A DNA stretch of 64,000 bases from Edwardsiella hoshinae NBRC 105699 = ATCC 33379 (GCF_000474215.1 NZ_BAUC01000018.1:1-64000); one strand, 5' to 3'; numbered from the stretch's first letter, positions 1 to 10,928 are shown. Made by a program: numbers and translations. The notes: generated by a model not told the origin, from the letters alone.

Positions 1-34
1 CGGAGGAGGCTTTTACTTACTGTGCGAGAGCGGA

Positions 35-391
35 TTACAGGGTGAAGATCCCGATCAGCGCCACGACGCTCAGAATGGCTGCTAAGCCGTAGAATACCCA
101 ACTGCCGGCCGGTACGTGGATCTTCAGGTCGTGCATCATGTGATGCAGACGGTGTAGACCACACCACAGCGGCAGAATGATCATCAGCAGCCAGAAGATG
201 CGGCCGATGATGCTCTGGCTGAAGCTCAGGGCGCGCTCGAAAGTCAACGCATCCGGGAACATGCCCAGTGGCAACAGGATACCGACGATCAGGATCACCG
301 CCGGGGCAAAGATAGCCCCCCACATACCGCCGGCACCAAACAGGCCCCAGAAAACTGGCTCGTCAGAACGTTTGTACACTTTATTGTTCAT
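35..391 (-). CDS. frdD: Fumarate reductase membrane anchor subunit D
   Basis: Small hydrophobic subunit that, with FrdC, anchors the FrdAB catalytic pair to the inner membrane and forms the menaquinol site used in anaerobic fumarate respiration. The 118-residue protein shows three membrane segments (about 27-47, 61-80 and 97-117). The conserved [11 protein letters not shown] stretch, residues 78-88, lies in the quinone-proximal part of the family. It is the last gene of the minus-strand frdABCD operon, 15 bases after frdC, and the GGAG-type ribosome site lies within that gap. Same length class as E. coli FrdD. Only 34 bases of downstream sequence are visible, so no terminator can be judged. 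Confidence 0.95.
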   Translation of the reverse strand: MNNKVYKRSDEPVFWGLFGAGGMWGAIFAPAVILIVGILLPLGMFPDALTFERALSFSQSIIGRIFWLLMIILPLWCGLHRLHHMMHDLKIHVPAGSWVFYGLAAILSVVALIGIFTL

Positions 392-406
392 CTGCTTTCT
401 CCTCGG

Positions 407-805
407 TTACAGCAGGGCCAGGCCCAGGACCACCACGGTTGCGACGATGGTGACAGCCCACAGCGCCTTAATGATCGGTGCCGGACCCATCTTCTCATCG
501 TTGACCACGATGTTGGCCGCTTTCGGCGCCAGCTCAAACCAGGTCTTGGTATGCAGCACGGCCAGCAGCAGGGAGATGATGTTCAGGACCAATACCAGCG
601 GGTTTTGCAGGAAAGCAACGAAGCTTTCCCAGCCAGCGGCCCCGTCTTTCAGTGAGAAGACGCCATAGATCAGCACGATGCTGAACCAGACGTTCTCCAG
701 CGCTGAACTCTCACGCAGCATGTAGAACTTATAGAAACCCAGCTTTTGCCACCAGTTAGATGACATACCCCGCACATAGGGTTTGCGTTTGGTTGAAGTC
801 GTCAT
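407..805 (-). CDS. frdC: Fumarate reductase membrane anchor subunit C
   Basis: Second membrane anchor of the quinol:fumarate reductase complex; pairs with FrdD and contributes to menaquinol oxidation. The protein has 132 residues, as in E. coli. A conserved N-terminal segment ([14 protein letters not shown]) comes before three hydrophobic segments near residues 35-55, 65-90 and 110-131. It starts with ATG 16 bases after the frdB stop and is followed 15 bases later by frdD, so the four genes are tightly packed in catalytic-to-anchor order. Nothing unusual is seen. Confidence 0.96.
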   Translation of the reverse strand: MTTSTKRKPYVRGMSSNWWQKLGFYKFYMLRESSALENVWFSIVLIYGVFSLKDGAAGWESFVAFLQNPLVLVLNIISLLLAVLHTKTWFELAPKAANIVVNDEKMGPAPIIKALWAVTIVATVVVLGLALL

Positions 806-821
806 TGCAATCGAGTCTCCC

Positions 822-1556
822 TTATTGCGGTTTCAGCATTGCGATCATGAAGTCTTTGGCACTTTCTACCTTGCCCTGCTGGATGGCCGCAGCCGGATCC
901 ACATGTTTCGGGCAGACTTCTGAGCAATAACCGACGAAGGTACAGCTCCAAACACCATTCTGGGTGTTCAGCACCGGCATACGCTCTTTCTTACCGTGGT
1001 CACGGTTGTCCAGGTTGTAGCGGTGGGCCAAGGTGATCGCGGCCGGGCCGATGAACTCCGGATTTAGACCGAACTGCGGGCAGGCAGCGTAGCACAGACC
1101 ACAGTTGATGCAGCCGGAGAACTGATGGTATTTCTCCATCTGTGCCGGCGTCTGCTTGTTGGTCCCTTCTTCCGGTTTACGATCGTTACCGATGACATAC
1201 GGTTTGATCGCTTCCAGACTCTCGATAAAGTGCGTCATATCGACGACCAGATCGCGCTCGACCGGGAAGTTGGCCAACGCTTCAATGCGCATCCCATTCG
1301 GGTAGTCGCGCAGGAAGGTCTTACAAGCCAACTTCGGCACGTTATCGACCATCATCCCACAGGAGCCGCAGATCGCCATGCGGCAAGACCAACGGAAAGA
1401 GAGGTCGGGAGCCAGATTGTCCTTCACATACAGCAGGGCATCCAGCAGGGACGTGGTTTCGTCATACGGTACATCATAGGTCGCGAAATGCGGCTCGGCA
1501 TCCTGTTCCGGATTGTAGCGCATGACTTCCATTTTCAGGTTTTTCATCTCAGCCAT
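822..1556 (-). CDS. frdB: Fumarate reductase iron-sulfur subunit
   Basis: Electron-transfer subunit between menaquinol in the membrane and the FrdA flavin. The start is ATG at 1556 (protein begins MAEMKNLK), giving 244 residues, the E. coli length. An upstream in-frame extension of 16 basic residues lies inside frdA and is not used. Cys58, 63, 66 and 78 ligate the [2Fe-2S] cluster. The C-terminal [11 protein letters not shown] and [11 protein letters not shown] motifs hold the [4Fe-4S] and [3Fe-4S] centres. The start codon overlaps the frdA stop by 8 bases, implying translational coupling. Confidence 0.97.
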   Translation of the reverse strand: MAEMKNLKMEVMRYNPEQDAEPHFATYDVPYDETTSLLDALLYVKDNLAPDLSFRWSCRMAICGSCGMMVDNVPKLACKTFLRDYPNGMRIEALANFPVERDLVVDMTHFIESLEAIKPYVIGNDRKPEEGTNKQTPAQMEKYHQFSGCINCGLCYAACPQFGLNPEFIGPAAITLAHRYNLDNRDHGKKERMPVLNTQNGVWSCTFVGYCSEVCPKHVDPAAAIQQGKVESAKDFMIAMLKPQ

Positions 1557-3348
1557 TCGCTTTTTCCTCTTTCTTCTGCGCTTCCTGAGCTTCTGCGGCG
1601 GCACCGTATACGCGTTGGGCCGGCGGCAGTTTGGTGATCTTCACATCGCTGTATTCAATACGCGGCGCGCCGCTTTCGTTGAAGTAGGTCAGCGTGTGTT
1701 TCAGGAAGTTCACATCATCACGCGTGGTGCAGCCTTCATCCAGACGCTGGTGGGCGCCACGGGATTCGCGACGGTTGATCGCGGAGTGGGCCATACACTC
1801 GGCCACGTTCAAACCATGCTCCAGCTCGATGGCATACAGCAGCTCGGTGTTGAATACACTGGAGGTGTCGGTGATCTTGACGCGTTTGAAACGTTCTTTC
1901 AGCTCGGCCAGTTTGTCGACCGTCTTCTGCATCAGATCGGTGGTACGGTAGATACCGCAACCCTCTTCCATCGAGATTCCCATCTCGTCACGCAGCGTCG
2001 CCCAGTTTTCGTTGCCTTCCTGGTTGACCAGAGCCTTGAGGTTACCCTCAATGTCTTTCACCTGAGCATCCAGTGCGGCACCGTTGGCCGGGGTGGCCTG
2101 GAGAGCATGTTGCAGGGCGCTTTCACCGGCGACGCGGCCGAAGACGACCAGCTCAGCCAAGGAGTTAGAGCCGAGACGGTTAGCCCCATGCAGACCGACA
2201 GAGGAGCATTCGCCGACGGCGAATAGACCCTTGATACGGGTTTCACAGTGTTGATCGGTTTCGATCCCACCCATGGTGTAGTGCGCGGTCGGACGTACCG
2301 GGATCGGCTCGTTGACCGGGTCAACACCCACGTAGGCCTTGGCCAGTTCACAGATGAACGGCAGGCGCTCGTGCAGCTTCTTGGCGCCCAGATGACGCAG
2401 GTCGAGGTACACCACATCGCCACGCGGAGTAGAGATGGTGCGACCAGCACGCCATTCGTGCCAGAAAGCTTGAGAAACTTTGTCGCGCGGACCCAGCTCC
2501 ATGTATTTGTTCTTCGGCTCGCCCAGCGGCGTTTCCGGCCCGAGGCCGTAGTCTTGCAGGTAGCGATAGCCGTCTTTGTTCACCAGGATACCGCCTTCGC
2601 CACGGCAACCTTCGGTCATCAGGATGCCTGAGCCCGGTAGACCGGTCGGGTGATATTGGACGAATTCCATATCACGCAACGGCACGCCGTGCTTGAACGC
2701 CATCCCCATACCGTCGCCGGTTACGATGCCGCCGTTGGTGTTGTAACGGTAGACACGGCCTGCACCGCCGGTCGCCAGAACCACGGCGTTGGCGCGGATC
2801 TGCACCATCGTGCCTTCCATCATATTGATGGCGACAAGACCGCGAGCCTGCCCCTCATCCACCAAAATATCCAGCACGAAGTGCTCGTCGAAACGCTGGA
2901 TCTGCGGATACTTCAGAGAGGTTTGGAACAGGGTGTGCAGCATGTGGAAGCCGGTCTTATCCGCGGCAAACCAGGTGCGCTCGATCTTCATCCCGCCGAA
3001 ACGACGGACGTTGACCGAACCGTCAGGCTTACGGCTCCACGGACAGCCCCACAGCTCCAACTGGGTCATTTCACGCGGGCAGTTATGCACGAAGTGGTCG
3101 ACGACATCCTGCTCACACAGCCAGTCACCGCCAGCAACGGTGTCATGGAAGTGGAAATCGAAAGAGTCATGAGCCTGAGTGACGGCCGCGGAACCGCCTT
3201 CCGCCGCCACGGTATGGCTGCGCATCGGGTAGACTTTTGAGATTAAGGCAATCTTCAGTTGAGGGTTGGCCTCGGCGGCGGCAATCGCTGCTCGTAAGCC
3301 AGCACCCCCAGCCCCGACGATGGCAAGGTCTGCGTTAAAGGTTTGCAC
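1549..3348 (-). CDS. frdA: Fumarate reductase flavoprotein subunit
   Basis: Catalytic subunit that reduces fumarate to succinate with covalently bound FAD during anaerobic growth. I place the start at the GTG at 3346-3348, where a GGAGG lies six bases upstream and the protein begins [17 protein letters not shown]. This gives 599 residues against 602 in E. coli. The dinucleotide fold is at residues 8-16, the FAD-linking histidine is His45 in [10 protein letters not shown], and the substrate-site motifs [10 protein letters not shown] and [13 protein letters not shown] are intact. First gene of the operon; see the regulatory elements at 3489-3540. Confidence 0.97.
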   Translation of the reverse strand: MQTFNADLAIVGAGGAGLRAAIAAAEANPQLKIALISKVYPMRSHTVAAEGGSAAVTQAHDSFDFHFHDTVAGGDWLCEQDVVDHFVHNCPREMTQLELWGCPWSRKPDGSVNVRRFGGMKIERTWFAADKTGFHMLHTLFQTSLKYPQIQRFDEHFVLDILVDEGQARGLVAINMMEGTMVQIRANAVVLATGGAGRVYRYNTNGGIVTGDGMGMAFKHGVPLRDMEFVQYHPTGLPGSGILMTEGCRGEGGILVNKDGYRYLQDYGLGPETPLGEPKNKYMELGPRDKVSQAFWHEWRAGRTISTPRGDVVYLDLRHLGAKKLHERLPFICELAKAYVGVDPVNEPIPVRPTAHYTMGGIETDQHCETRIKGLFAVGECSSVGLHGANRLGSNSLAELVVFGRVAGESALQHALQATPANGAALDAQVKDIEGNLKALVNQEGNENWATLRDEMGISMEEGCGIYRTTDLMQKTVDKLAELKERFKRVKITDTSSVFNTELLYAIELEHGLNVAECMAHSAINRRESRGAHQRLDEGCTTRDDVNFLKHTLTYFNESGAPRIEYSDVKITKLPPAQRVYGAAAEAQEAQKKEEKANG

Positions 3349-3495
3349 TGCATTCCTCCGGGTGTTCAATGGTAAAGTAACATTTAAAAACAAAGAACCA
3401 TTCCAGACTACATATTAAAGAAAGGTAGCACACTCGTGAACGCGGTCTTTAATGATGCATGGGAATGGTTGTGTTTTTTAAGTTCGAATTCGAAA

Positions 3496-3537
3496 ATTAT
3501 ACCCATATTGAAGTAATGGAAAATTGATGTGGTTGGG
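3496..3537 (-). promoter_or_regulatory. Probable frd promoter with FNR-like and NarL-like elements
   Basis: On the minus strand a perfect TATAAT (3496-3501) could start an frd transcript near 3489, leaving a leader of about 140 bases. An intact FNR half site (ATCAA on this strand, 3524-3528) belongs to a degenerate 14-base element, 3524-3537, centred about 41.5 bases before that start, the class II activator position. TACCCATATTGAAGTA (3500-3515) reads as two NarL heptamers in 7-2-7 inverted order with one mismatch, overlapping the -10 region. E. coli frd is activated by FNR and repressed by nitrate through NarL. The second FNR half is poor, so this is inference. Confidence 0.45.
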
Positions 3538-3770
3538 TGTTTTATCCTTTTTAAGGCGGGAAAAAATAGCAAAACGTGATCTTAATAATGTTTCTGTCGC
3601 TATATTCTAATTTTAATATGTTTTATTTGCTTTTTAAGCCAATGTATATAGTTTGCTCGGCAATCTATTAGTTTCCTAGCAATTTGGCGCATCCCTTCCG
3701 TCCCGGGTACTGTCATCTACGGCGATAAGCGAGTAGACTGCCCATCCTGTTTTATTTCGGAGTTATCATC
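3538..3770. other. AT-rich upstream region of epmA, no gene
   Basis: Divergent frdA-epmA spacer. It has no reading frame with a ribosome site apart from epmA itself. It is clearly AT-richer than the flanking genes. A weak plus-strand promoter is possible (TTTATT at 3622-3627, 17 bases, TATATA at 3645-3650), but both boxes match only partly. The epmA ribosome site CGGAG lies just before the ATG at 3771. Confidence 0.4.
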
Positions 3771-4748
3771 ATGAGCGATACGGCAAGCTGGCAACCCAGT
3801 GCACCTGTGGCCAATTTGTTGAAGCGCGCCAGCATCATGGCCACTATCCGGCGTTTTTTCTCGGATCGCGGCGTACTGGAGGTCGACACACCGTCGATGA
3901 GTCAGGCCACGATCACGGATGTTCACCTGGTTCCCTTCCAGACCCACTTTGTCGGCCCAGGGGTGGCCCAGGGAATGACGCTGTATCTGATGACCAGCCC
4001 GGAATACCATATGAAGCGTCTGTTGGCTGCCGGCAGTGGGCCGATTTATCAGTTGTGCCACAGCTTCCGCAACGAAGAGTCCGGCCGCTACCATAACCCG
4101 GAATTTACCATGTTGGAATGGTATCGGCCGCACTACGATATGTATCGCCTGATGAATGAGGTGGATGACTTATTGCAGCAGGTGTTGGAGTGCGACAGTG
4201 CCGAGACGCTCTCTTATCAGCAGGCCTTTATTCGCCATTTGGATGTTGATCCGCTCTCGGCGGATAAAGCCCAGTTGCGAGAGGTGGCGGCTAAATTAGA
4301 TTTAAGCAACGTGGCCGATAAAGAAGAGGATCGTGATACGTTGCTGCAACTGTTGTTCGCTTTTGGCGTCGAGCCGCATATCGGTAAGGAGCGTCCGGCG
4401 TTTGTCTATCACTTCCCTGCCAGTCAGGCCTCTCTGGCGCAGATCAGTACCGAAGACCATCGGGTCGCGGAGCGTTTCGAGGTCTACTATCGCGGGGTGG
4501 AGCTAGCCAACGGTTTCCACGAGTTAACCGATGCCGACGAGCAGCGCTTGCGTTTCGAGCAGGACAATCGCAAGCGGGCGGCGCTGGGGTTGCCGCAACA
4601 GCCGATCGATGAACATCTGTTGGCGGCATTGGCCCACGGCATGCCGGATAGCTCTGGGGTGGCGTTGGGCGTCGATCGTCTGATCATGTTAGCCCTGTCG
4701 GCCGAGCGCTTGAGTGAGGTGATCGCCTTTTCGGTCGATCGCGCTTGA
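3771..4748 (+). CDS. epmA: Elongation factor P--(R)-beta-lysine ligase
   Basis: Attaches (R)-beta-lysine to a conserved lysine of elongation factor P, which helps ribosomes through polyproline stretches. The 325-residue protein is a free-standing class II lysyl-tRNA synthetase catalytic core without the tRNA-binding domain, as expected for EpmA/PoxA. Motif 2 is visible as FRNEE...EFTMLEWY (about residues 99-118) and motif 3 as [12 protein letters not shown] near the C terminus. The start ATG follows CGGAG. The gene sits beside frdABCD as in E. coli, and a strong terminator follows it. The efp and epmB partners are not in this window. Confidence 0.96.
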   Translation: MSDTASWQPSAPVANLLKRASIMATIRRFFSDRGVLEVDTPSMSQATITDVHLVPFQTHFVGPGVAQGMTLYLMTSPEYHMKRLLAAGSGPIYQLCHSFRNEESGRYHNPEFTMLEWYRPHYDMYRLMNEVDDLLQQVLECDSAETLSYQQAFIRHLDVDPLSADKAQLREVAAKLDLSNVADKEEDRDTLLQLLFAFGVEPHIGKERPAFVYHFPASQASLAQISTEDHRVAERFEVYYRGVELANGFHELTDADEQRLRFEQDNRKRAALGLPQQPIDEHLLAALAHGMPDSSGVALGVDRLIMLALSAERLSEVIAFSVDRA

Positions 4749-4778
4749 CCCGTCGCGCCGTTTCCGCGCCACGCTATT

Positions 4779-4803
4779 AACCCGCGCCAAGCGCGGGTTT
4801 TTT
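4779..4803 (+). terminator. Rho-independent terminator of epmA
   Basis: Perfect 8-bp stem ACCCGCGC/GCGCGGGT with a three-base loop, followed by six T residues, 31 bases after the epmA stop. mscM ends just beyond it on the other strand, where the tail is only TTAATA. Confidence 0.9.
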
Positions 4804-4810
4804 GTCGCCG

Positions 4811-7800
4811 TTATAAACCACCGCTGTTGAAGGTGCGCGATGCGGAGCCCTGTGCCGGACGCAGTGAGTCGCGTCCGATCTGGATCGGCGGGAAGGGCAG
4901 TACCAACTGGTGCTGGCGGTAGGCGGCTAAGATTAATTGATGTAATTCATGGCGCAGCGGCATACGATGCGCCATCTCTGAGGCATAGATGCGTAACTCG
5001 AAGATCTGTATCCCCTGCTGAATATCGACCAGATAGGCCTCTGGCGGGGGAGTATCGAGCACTAACGAACATTGCCCGGCGGCCTGCAACAGTAGCGCCG
5101 TCACCTGCTGGCTGTTGGCGCTGGCCTCGGCCGGCACCGTCAATACCACGCGGGTGATGGGGTCGCTGAGCGACCAGTTGATGAATTGTTCCATGATGAA
5201 GGCTTTGTTGGGCACAATGATCTCTTTGCGATCCCAGTCGGAGATAGTGGTGGCCCGGGTATTGATGCGGGTGATGGTGCCGGTCAGATCGCGGATGGTG
5301 ACTGTATCGCCGATACGGATCGGCTTCTCGAACAGGATGATCAAGCCGGAGATGAAGTTGCCGAAGATCTCCCCGAGGCCAAAGCCTAGACCGACGGTCA
5401 GTGCGGCTACTAGCCACTGTAGTTTCGACCATTCGATGCCCAGCAGTGAGAATCCGATCAGCCCGCCGACGATCATCAACAGGTACTTGGTGATGGTGGT
5501 GATGGCGTAACCGGTGCCGGGAGTCAGATCCAGATGCTGTAGCAGTCCCAATTCCAGTAGCGCTGGCAGATTTTTCACCAGTTGGATGGTCACCAAGATC
5601 ACCAGGATGGCGATCAATACCGCGCCCAGAGTGATCGGTTGTAGCGTCTCACCGCCGGCGCTATTAGCCGTCACATCCCACAGGCGAATATTCTCCAGGA
5701 AGGCGAAGGCAGAGTGCAGCTCCGACCAGAGCCAGATCAGTGAGATCAACGCGACCAGCGTCAGGATCGAACGCACCAGGCGTAGCGACTGATCGCTGAT
5801 GGCATCCAGATCCACCCTGATCTCTTCCGCCTCTTGGCTGCCCTCGACACTGGCGGGATGCAGAGCATCCTCCTCGTGACGGCTCCGCTTCTCCAGTCGT
5901 TCGGCGCGCCGTTGCTTGGCGCGATCGAAGGCGATGCGCCGACGTTGGATCAACATCCAGCGCCGGATCACCGAATAGATCATCAGTAGAGCGAACCAGA
6001 TTGCGACAGAGGTTTCCAGACGTGCCAGCAATACCTGAGCGGTGCCGAGATAGCCGAGCAGGGCGGCGAAGATCGCCGCCAGCGGGGCGCAAAGTAGGCC
6101 TCCCCACAGCAGGTAGTTCAGCAGATTTTCGCCCGAGCCAGCGCGGTTGAGATAGAGGGGAATACCGGCGCGATACAGGCTCGAGGTCAATAGCAGCAGG
6201 GCGATGCACAGCATGATAAAGCAGGCACGCCCCAGGGTGGCGCTAAAGCTATGGTCGGCCAGATTATTGAACGTGACCACGGCCATCAGCAGCGGCACGA
6301 TGATCCAGATAGCCATGCGGTAGTAACGCATCGCTCGCCGGACTTGGCGTTCTCCCCAACCGAAGTGGACGATAAATAGGCCGTCGGGGCGGGAGAAGGC
6401 GGCACTGATCATGAAGGCCCACAACACCGGCAGGGCGGCACTGACTCCATCACCGATGGCGACGGCCACGGGATAGGGCCAGGCATTACGTAGCCCATAG
6501 CCGAGCGTTGCCCACAGGACTGGGAGCGGCAGCGCCACCAGGATCGACCACAACAGGGTACGCAGAGTGAGCGAGATATGATCCTGATTAACCTTGCCGA
6601 CTTGCCCGGCGGCGCGCGCCATGAAGGCACGGTAGTGACGGCGTGAGTAGATGCTGAAGCCTACCAGCAGTAGGGCCGCGCATAGCGGAAGCAGTGTGTT
6701 ACGATCGCTGATCATCATCAGCGCCGCCTGGCTGAGCTGTGCCAGGGTATCCAGCGACAGCAGACGATCCAGGTCGCGTAGGGTCATCAGCAGGTAGCCG
6801 AAGCCGACGGGATCGATGTCCGCCGCCCAGAACAGATAACGGTGGGTGGCTTCGCGTACCGCCGTCAGGGCATCGACTAACTGAGTATTGGCAACCTTGA
6901 GCTTGGTCAGTTCGAGGATCTGACTGTCGCAGCCCGACAACAAGGCATTCAGTAGCTCACGCTGCATGGTGAGTTGCGGTGCCAGCAGGCGCTGTTGGGC
7001 GGCGCTGAGCGGCTCGCCGTCGTTCTGCCGGAACTGATCGGCCGGCGTTAGCTCGGCCAGTTGGCTCTCATAGTGTAGGCGTTGTACACGCAAGCGAGCC
7101 ATATCGTTGTCGAGCTGTTGCGGCTTGGGCATCTCCGGCAGGCGAGCCAGGCGGTCACGCAGCGTTTCACCCAGTGCGGGGGAGACGCTCAGCCACTGCG
7201 CCTGTTCGCGCAGGGTGTTCAGTGCCTGGCGTACCTGTTGGGTTTGCCCGCTGATGACGCGCTGGCGGTTGGCTATCTCATCCAGACGTTGCGCCTGCTG
7301 GTTGAGATCGCGCGACAGCATCTGGTTGCGCGTCAGCAGCGCGATGATGGATTGCGGCAGGTTATCGCTCTGCTCTACCAGGCGTTGCGTCCGCGCTAGC
7401 GCCGCTTCGGCCTCCCGTTGGCGCTGGCTATTCAAGCTGTTGCGTAATCCCTGTAGCTGGAGGTCGAGGCGCTCATGGCGTTTGCTCAAAACCTCACTCT
7501 GTAGGCGCACCAACTCTTGTCGGTTGCTGGCCGATAGCTGCTCCAGCTCTAGCTCGTCTAGTTGCGCCTTACGCGCGGCGACCTCGGCTTGGAGCTGGGC
7601 AGATTGCGCTTGAGCGAGTGCGGTGTCAGTGACCGTTAGCTCCTGTAAGCGGCGTTCGGCTTCGCTCAGCGCTTTGCGCGCCGAGGCTTGACGCTGTGCC
7701 ACTTGTCCCAGGGAATCGCTGATATCGCGTGCGCGATCCTGCTCTTGCTGTAGCTGGCGCGCTACTTCCAGCAACTGACTGCTGATTTGCAGGATTTGTT

Positions 7801-8128
7801 GCTCCGCCTCGTCGGCAGGGGGCGGGTTAGTGGGGGGCGGGCTGCTTTCATCGCTTAGCTGTTGGCGTAGCTCGCGGCTCAGGCGTGGGAAGTCGCTGAT
7901 GGTCGTGCGGTACTGTTGTGTGCGCTGTTTAGCAGCCTTCGCCTCGTCGATCCAACTCAGTGCGCTTTGTAGCGCCTCGACAGTCTCGGCTTGAGCCGGG
8001 GCGTTTTTGGCGGCTTCGGCCTGCTTCAGATCCAGGGTGAGCTGGCGTTCGTTGAGTGTGGCCTGAGCCAGCGTCGGCAGACAGAATGCCAGCAGCCCGG
8101 TCAGGAGGAGACGGTGGATCAGGCGCAT
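4811..8128 (-). CDS. mscM: Miniconductance mechanosensitive channel MscM (YjeP)
   Basis: Large MscS-superfamily channel of the inner membrane that relieves hypo-osmotic stress. I choose the ATG at 8128 (MRLIHRLLLTGLL), preceded by GAGGG, which yields 1105 residues and a signal peptide ending near residue 23. The order is a long periplasmic coiled-coil region rich in Gln, Ala and Arg to about residue 450, about eleven membrane segments, and a C-terminal MscS pore and beta domain (GLGFGLGEIFGNFISGLIIL, then IRIGDTV). It lies 58 bases after psd in the rsgA-psd-mscM arrangement known from E. coli. The pore motif follows the usual Gly spacing of MscS. Confidence 0.94.
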   Translation of the reverse strand: MRLIHRLLLTGLLAFCLPTLAQATLNERQLTLDLKQAEAAKNAPAQAETVEALQSALSWIDEAKAAKQRTQQYRTTISDFPRLSRELRQQLSDESSPPPTNPPPADEAEQQILQISSQLLEVARQLQQEQDRARDISDSLGQVAQRQASARKALSEAERRLQELTVTDTALAQAQSAQLQAEVAARKAQLDELELEQLSASNRQELVRLQSEVLSKRHERLDLQLQGLRNSLNSQRQREAEAALARTQRLVEQSDNLPQSIIALLTRNQMLSRDLNQQAQRLDEIANRQRVISGQTQQVRQALNTLREQAQWLSVSPALGETLRDRLARLPEMPKPQQLDNDMARLRVQRLHYESQLAELTPADQFRQNDGEPLSAAQQRLLAPQLTMQRELLNALLSGCDSQILELTKLKVANTQLVDALTAVREATHRYLFWAADIDPVGFGYLLMTLRDLDRLLSLDTLAQLSQAALMMISDRNTLLPLCAALLLVGFSIYSRRHYRAFMARAAGQVGKVNQDHISLTLRTLLWSILVALPLPVLWATLGYGLRNAWPYPVAVAIGDGVSAALPVLWAFMISAAFSRPDGLFIVHFGWGERQVRRAMRYYRMAIWIIVPLLMAVVTFNNLADHSFSATLGRACFIMLCIALLLLTSSLYRAGIPLYLNRAGSGENLLNYLLWGGLLCAPLAAIFAALLGYLGTAQVLLARLETSVAIWFALLMIYSVIRRWMLIQRRRIAFDRAKQRRAERLEKRSRHEEDALHPASVEGSQEAEEIRVDLDAISDQSLRLVRSILTLVALISLIWLWSELHSAFAFLENIRLWDVTANSAGGETLQPITLGAVLIAILVILVTIQLVKNLPALLELGLLQHLDLTPGTGYAITTITKYLLMIVGGLIGFSLLGIEWSKLQWLVAALTVGLGFGLGEIFGNFISGLIILFEKPIRIGDTVTIRDLTGTITRINTRATTISDWDRKEIIVPNKAFIMEQFINWSLSDPITRVVLTVPAEASANSQQVTALLLQAAGQCSLVLDTPPPEAYLVDIQQGIQIFELRIYASEMAHRMPLRHELHQLILAAYRQHQLVLPFPPIQIGRDSLRPAQGSASRTFNSGGL

Positions 8129-8186
8129 GGTCGACCCTCGCGATGGTATGACGAACGGCGCGGTACCCGCCACCGCGCCGAAGGGG

Positions 8187-9080
8187 TTACTCCGTGATGG
8201 GCTCGGCGGTGTGAGGCGCTGCTGGCGCATGGCCCAGCTCGCGTCCCATGCGGGTGACGCTACCCGCGTTCAGGGCGGCGTCGAACTGAATGCGGCCAGC
8301 GGCAAACAGGTTAATCACCGTGGAGCCGAGTTTGAAGCGCCCCATCTCTTGTCCTTTCTGCAAGGTGATGACACCTTCCCCCTCACTGGGGTAGGTCCAG
8401 CGGCGGATGATCCCGGTCCGCTCCGGATTGACGCAGCCCCCCCAGACGGTTTCGATGCTGCCGACGATGGTCGCACCGACCAGGATCTGGGCGAGAGGGC
8501 CGAAGTCGGTATCGAAGATGCAGATCAGGCGCTCGTTCCGGGCGAACAGATTGGCCACATTGGTGGCGGTGAGCGGATTGACCGAGAACAGATCGCCGGG
8601 AACATAGATCATCTCGCGTAGGCGAGCGTCACAGGGCATATGTACTCGGTGATAGTCACGCGGCGAGAGATAGGTGGTGACGAACTGGCCGCCAGCGAAC
8701 TCCTGTGCCAACAGGTATTGGCCGGCTAAGAGCGCCTCAAGGGTATAGTCGTGTCCCTTGGCTTGCAGGATACGTCCCGCCTCGATCGGCCCGAGCTGAC
8801 TGATGGTGCCGTCGGCGGGGAGCACCACACCATCGGCGAACTCGGCAATCGGGCGCACACCGTCACGCAGCGGACGGACGAAGAAGTCGTTGAAGGTTTT
8901 ATAGTGCGCGGGATCGGGGTAAAGCGTCTCCTGCATATTGATGCCGTAATAGCGGGCGAAGCCCTTGATGACGCTCTGCGTCAGCCAGCCGGCCTGTTTG
9001 TCGGCGGCCCAGCCCGCCAAGCGGGTCAGCGCCTGTTTCGGCAGTAAATATTGCAGTTTGATTTTAATGCTATCGAGCAC
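8187..9080 (-). CDS. psd: Phosphatidylserine decarboxylase proenzyme
   Basis: Makes phosphatidylethanolamine from phosphatidylserine at the inner membrane, the last step for the major phospholipid. The 297-residue proenzyme carries the self-cleavage motif LGST at residues 251-254. Cleavage before Ser253 gives the beta subunit and the pyruvoyl-bearing alpha subunit. The His-containing segment RDYHRVHMP is present. It is shorter at the C terminus than the 322-residue E. coli enzyme, where the tail is not conserved. It lies between rsgA and mscM on the minus strand. E. coli psd responds to envelope stress, but no such promoter was identified here. Confidence 0.96.
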   Translation of the reverse strand: MLDSIKIKLQYLLPKQALTRLAGWAADKQAGWLTQSVIKGFARYYGINMQETLYPDPAHYKTFNDFFVRPLRDGVRPIAEFADGVVLPADGTISQLGPIEAGRILQAKGHDYTLEALLAGQYLLAQEFAGGQFVTTYLSPRDYHRVHMPCDARLREMIYVPGDLFSVNPLTATNVANLFARNERLICIFDTDFGPLAQILVGATIVGSIETVWGGCVNPERTGIIRRWTYPSEGEGVITLQKGQEMGRFKLGSTVINLFAAGRIQFDAALNAGSVTRMGRELGHAPAAPHTAEPITE

Positions 9081-9181
9081 GTTAGCCTCTTTAGTCCAAC
9101 CAGATAGTCTAGCGGCGGCCTATGGCCCCGCCGGGTCATACAGCGCGCTCCCCCTGCGGGAAGTCAGTGCACCAGACGGCG

Positions 9182-10225
9182 TTAACGCTCGCCGCCGGTA
9201 AAGTTCTTGCGCAGTTTAACCTGCGCCATGCTATCTAGAATACGATGATAGTTATCAAAACGGGTTTCGGCGATCTCTCCGCGCTCGACGGCCTCGCGCA
9301 ATGCACAGCCCGGATCGTTACCGTGTTTGCAGTCGCGGAACTTACAGTTGCCCAAATAATCGCGGAACTCGATAAATCCCAAGGTGATCTGCTCGGCATC
9401 CAGATGCCATAGGCCGAACTCGCGTACTCCGGGGGAGTCGATCACATCGCCGCCTTGCGGGAAGTGATACAGCCGGGCAGCGGTCGTGGTGTGTTGGCCT
9501 AAGCCCGAATTGCCGGAGACGGCCCCGACTTCGATCTGGCTCTCCAATGCTGGCAATAGCGCATTGAGTAGACTAGATTTTCCCACTCCGGACTGGCCTG
9601 CGAAGATGCTGATACGCTGAGTAAGCAAATGTTGCAACTGTGCCATCCCCTCACCGCTGTGGCTGGAAACCAACACCACCCGGTAACCGATGTCCCGGTA
9701 GATGGTCATGGCCTCTTCGACGAACTCACGCCCTGCCGCATCCAACAAATCGACTTTATTCAGCACGATCAGCGGCTCGACGGACAACGTCTCGCAGGCG
9801 ACTAGGTAGCGATCGATGATATTTAGCGAGAGCTCCGGCAGGATCGCCGAGACGATGACGATCTGATCGATGTTGGCGGCGATCGGTTTCACCCCGTCGT
9901 AGTAATCCGGTCGGGTCAGCACCGAGCTGCGCGGATGTACCGCTTCGACGACGCCCTTGCTACCCGCCTGCGTGGCGGGACGCCAGACGACCCGATCGCC
10001 GGTGACCAGCGAGGGCAGGGTGCGGCGGATGTTGCAGCGTTGCTGAGTGCCATCGGCAGCCTCAACATCGGCATGTTTGCCGAAACGGCTGACGACCACC
10101 CCCTCCTGGGCGTCACCGAACAGGGTATCGTCCAGCTCCGCGTTAGGCTCCGTCTGCTGTAGACGACGCTGGTGGTTGGCATGCATCCGCCGTTGCTGGC
10201 CGTGCGATAGTCTTTTTTTACTCAA
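9182..10225 (-). CDS. rsgA: Small ribosomal subunit biogenesis GTPase RsgA
   Basis: Circularly permuted GTPase that checks late 30S subunit maturation. The protein appears to start at a TTG (10223-10225), reading [13 protein letters not shown], which aligns with the family N terminus. GTGAGG lies just upstream and no in-frame ATG exists nearby. The length is 347 residues. The order is OB fold, G4 NKVD, G1 [10 protein letters not shown]3 DSPG and a C-terminal zinc site (CKFRDCKH...C). First gene of rsgA-psd-mscM and divergent from orn. The TTG start may limit expression. Confidence 0.95.
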   Translation of the reverse strand: MSKKRLSHGQQRRMHANHQRRLQQTEPNAELDDTLFGDAQEGVVVSRFGKHADVEAADGTQQRCNIRRTLPSLVTGDRVVWRPATQAGSKGVVEAVHPRSSVLTRPDYYDGVKPIAANIDQIVIVSAILPELSLNIIDRYLVACETLSVEPLIVLNKVDLLDAAGREFVEEAMTIYRDIGYRVVLVSSHSGEGMAQLQHLLTQRISIFAGQSGVGKSSLLNALLPALESQIEVGAVSGNSGLGQHTTTAARLYHFPQGGDVIDSPGVREFGLWHLDAEQITLGFIEFRDYLGNCKFRDCKHGNDPGCALREAVERGEIAETRFDNYHRILDSMAQVKLRKNFTGGER

Positions 10226-10376
10226 CTGCGCCTCACTCTCTTTGCTGCGGCACTGTGGCGATCGCCCACAGCGCGGAAAGTGTCTATGATACACGCTGGG
10301 CTGTGTCTCGCAATTGAGCGTCATAACGATCGCCCTAGACACGCCGCACCAATTCATACTATTTGCCGGGGGAACT

Positions 10377-10922
10377 ATGAGTGCAAGCGAAACGCGTCTG
10401 ATTTGGATTGACCTGGAGATGACCGGGCTGGATCCCGAGCGCGACCGGATCATCGAGATAGCCACATTGGTGACGGATGCCGAGTTAAACGTGTTGGCCG
10501 AGGGGCCGGTGATTGCGATCCATCAGGACGACGCCCAGCTAGCACTGATGGATGAGTGGAATGTGCGTACTCATAGCGCGAGCGGTCTAGTACAACGCGT
10601 AAAGGAGAGCCATTACGATACGGCCGCCGCCGAGCAGGCCACCCTCGACTTCCTGCGCCAATGGGTGCCGGCTGGGGTCTCGCCGATCTGCGGTAATAGC
10701 GTCGGCCAGGATCGCCGTTTCCTGTTCCGCTATATGCCTGAGTTGGAGCGCTACTTTCACTATCGTTACCTGGATGTCAGCACCTTGAAGGAGTTGGCGC
10801 GTCGCTGGAAGCCGGAGATCCTGGCGGGGTTCCATAAGCAAAATACGCATCAGGCACTGGATGACATTCGCGAATCGGTGGCGGAATTGGCTTATTACCG
10901 CAGCAATTTTATTCGGTTGTAA
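10377..10922 (+). CDS. orn: Oligoribonuclease
   Basis: 3'-5' exoribonuclease of the DEDDh family that degrades RNA dinucleotides to mononucleotides and clears pGpG from cyclic-di-GMP turnover; normally essential in enterics. The ATG at 10377 follows GGGGGA and gives 181 residues, matching E. coli. Visible motifs are [10 protein letters not shown] (Asp and Glu ligands) near the N terminus, [11 protein letters not shown] in the middle and [10 protein letters not shown] near the end (catalytic His and Asp). Divergent from rsgA, with about 150 bases between. A 10-bp inverted repeat follows it. Confidence 0.97.
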   Translation: MSASETRLIWIDLEMTGLDPERDRIIEIATLVTDAELNVLAEGPVIAIHQDDAQLALMDEWNVRTHSASGLVQRVKESHYDTAAAEQATLDFLRQWVPAGVSPICGNSVGQDRRFLFRYMPELERYFHYRYLDVSTLKELARRWKPEILAGFHKQNTHQALDDIRESVAELAYYRSNFIRL

Positions 10923-10928
10923 GCGTGT

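Noticed and set aside
3573-3586. Second FNR-like match (7 of 10) before frdA
   Set aside because: One half lacks the key G and it lies too far from the proposed -10 box.
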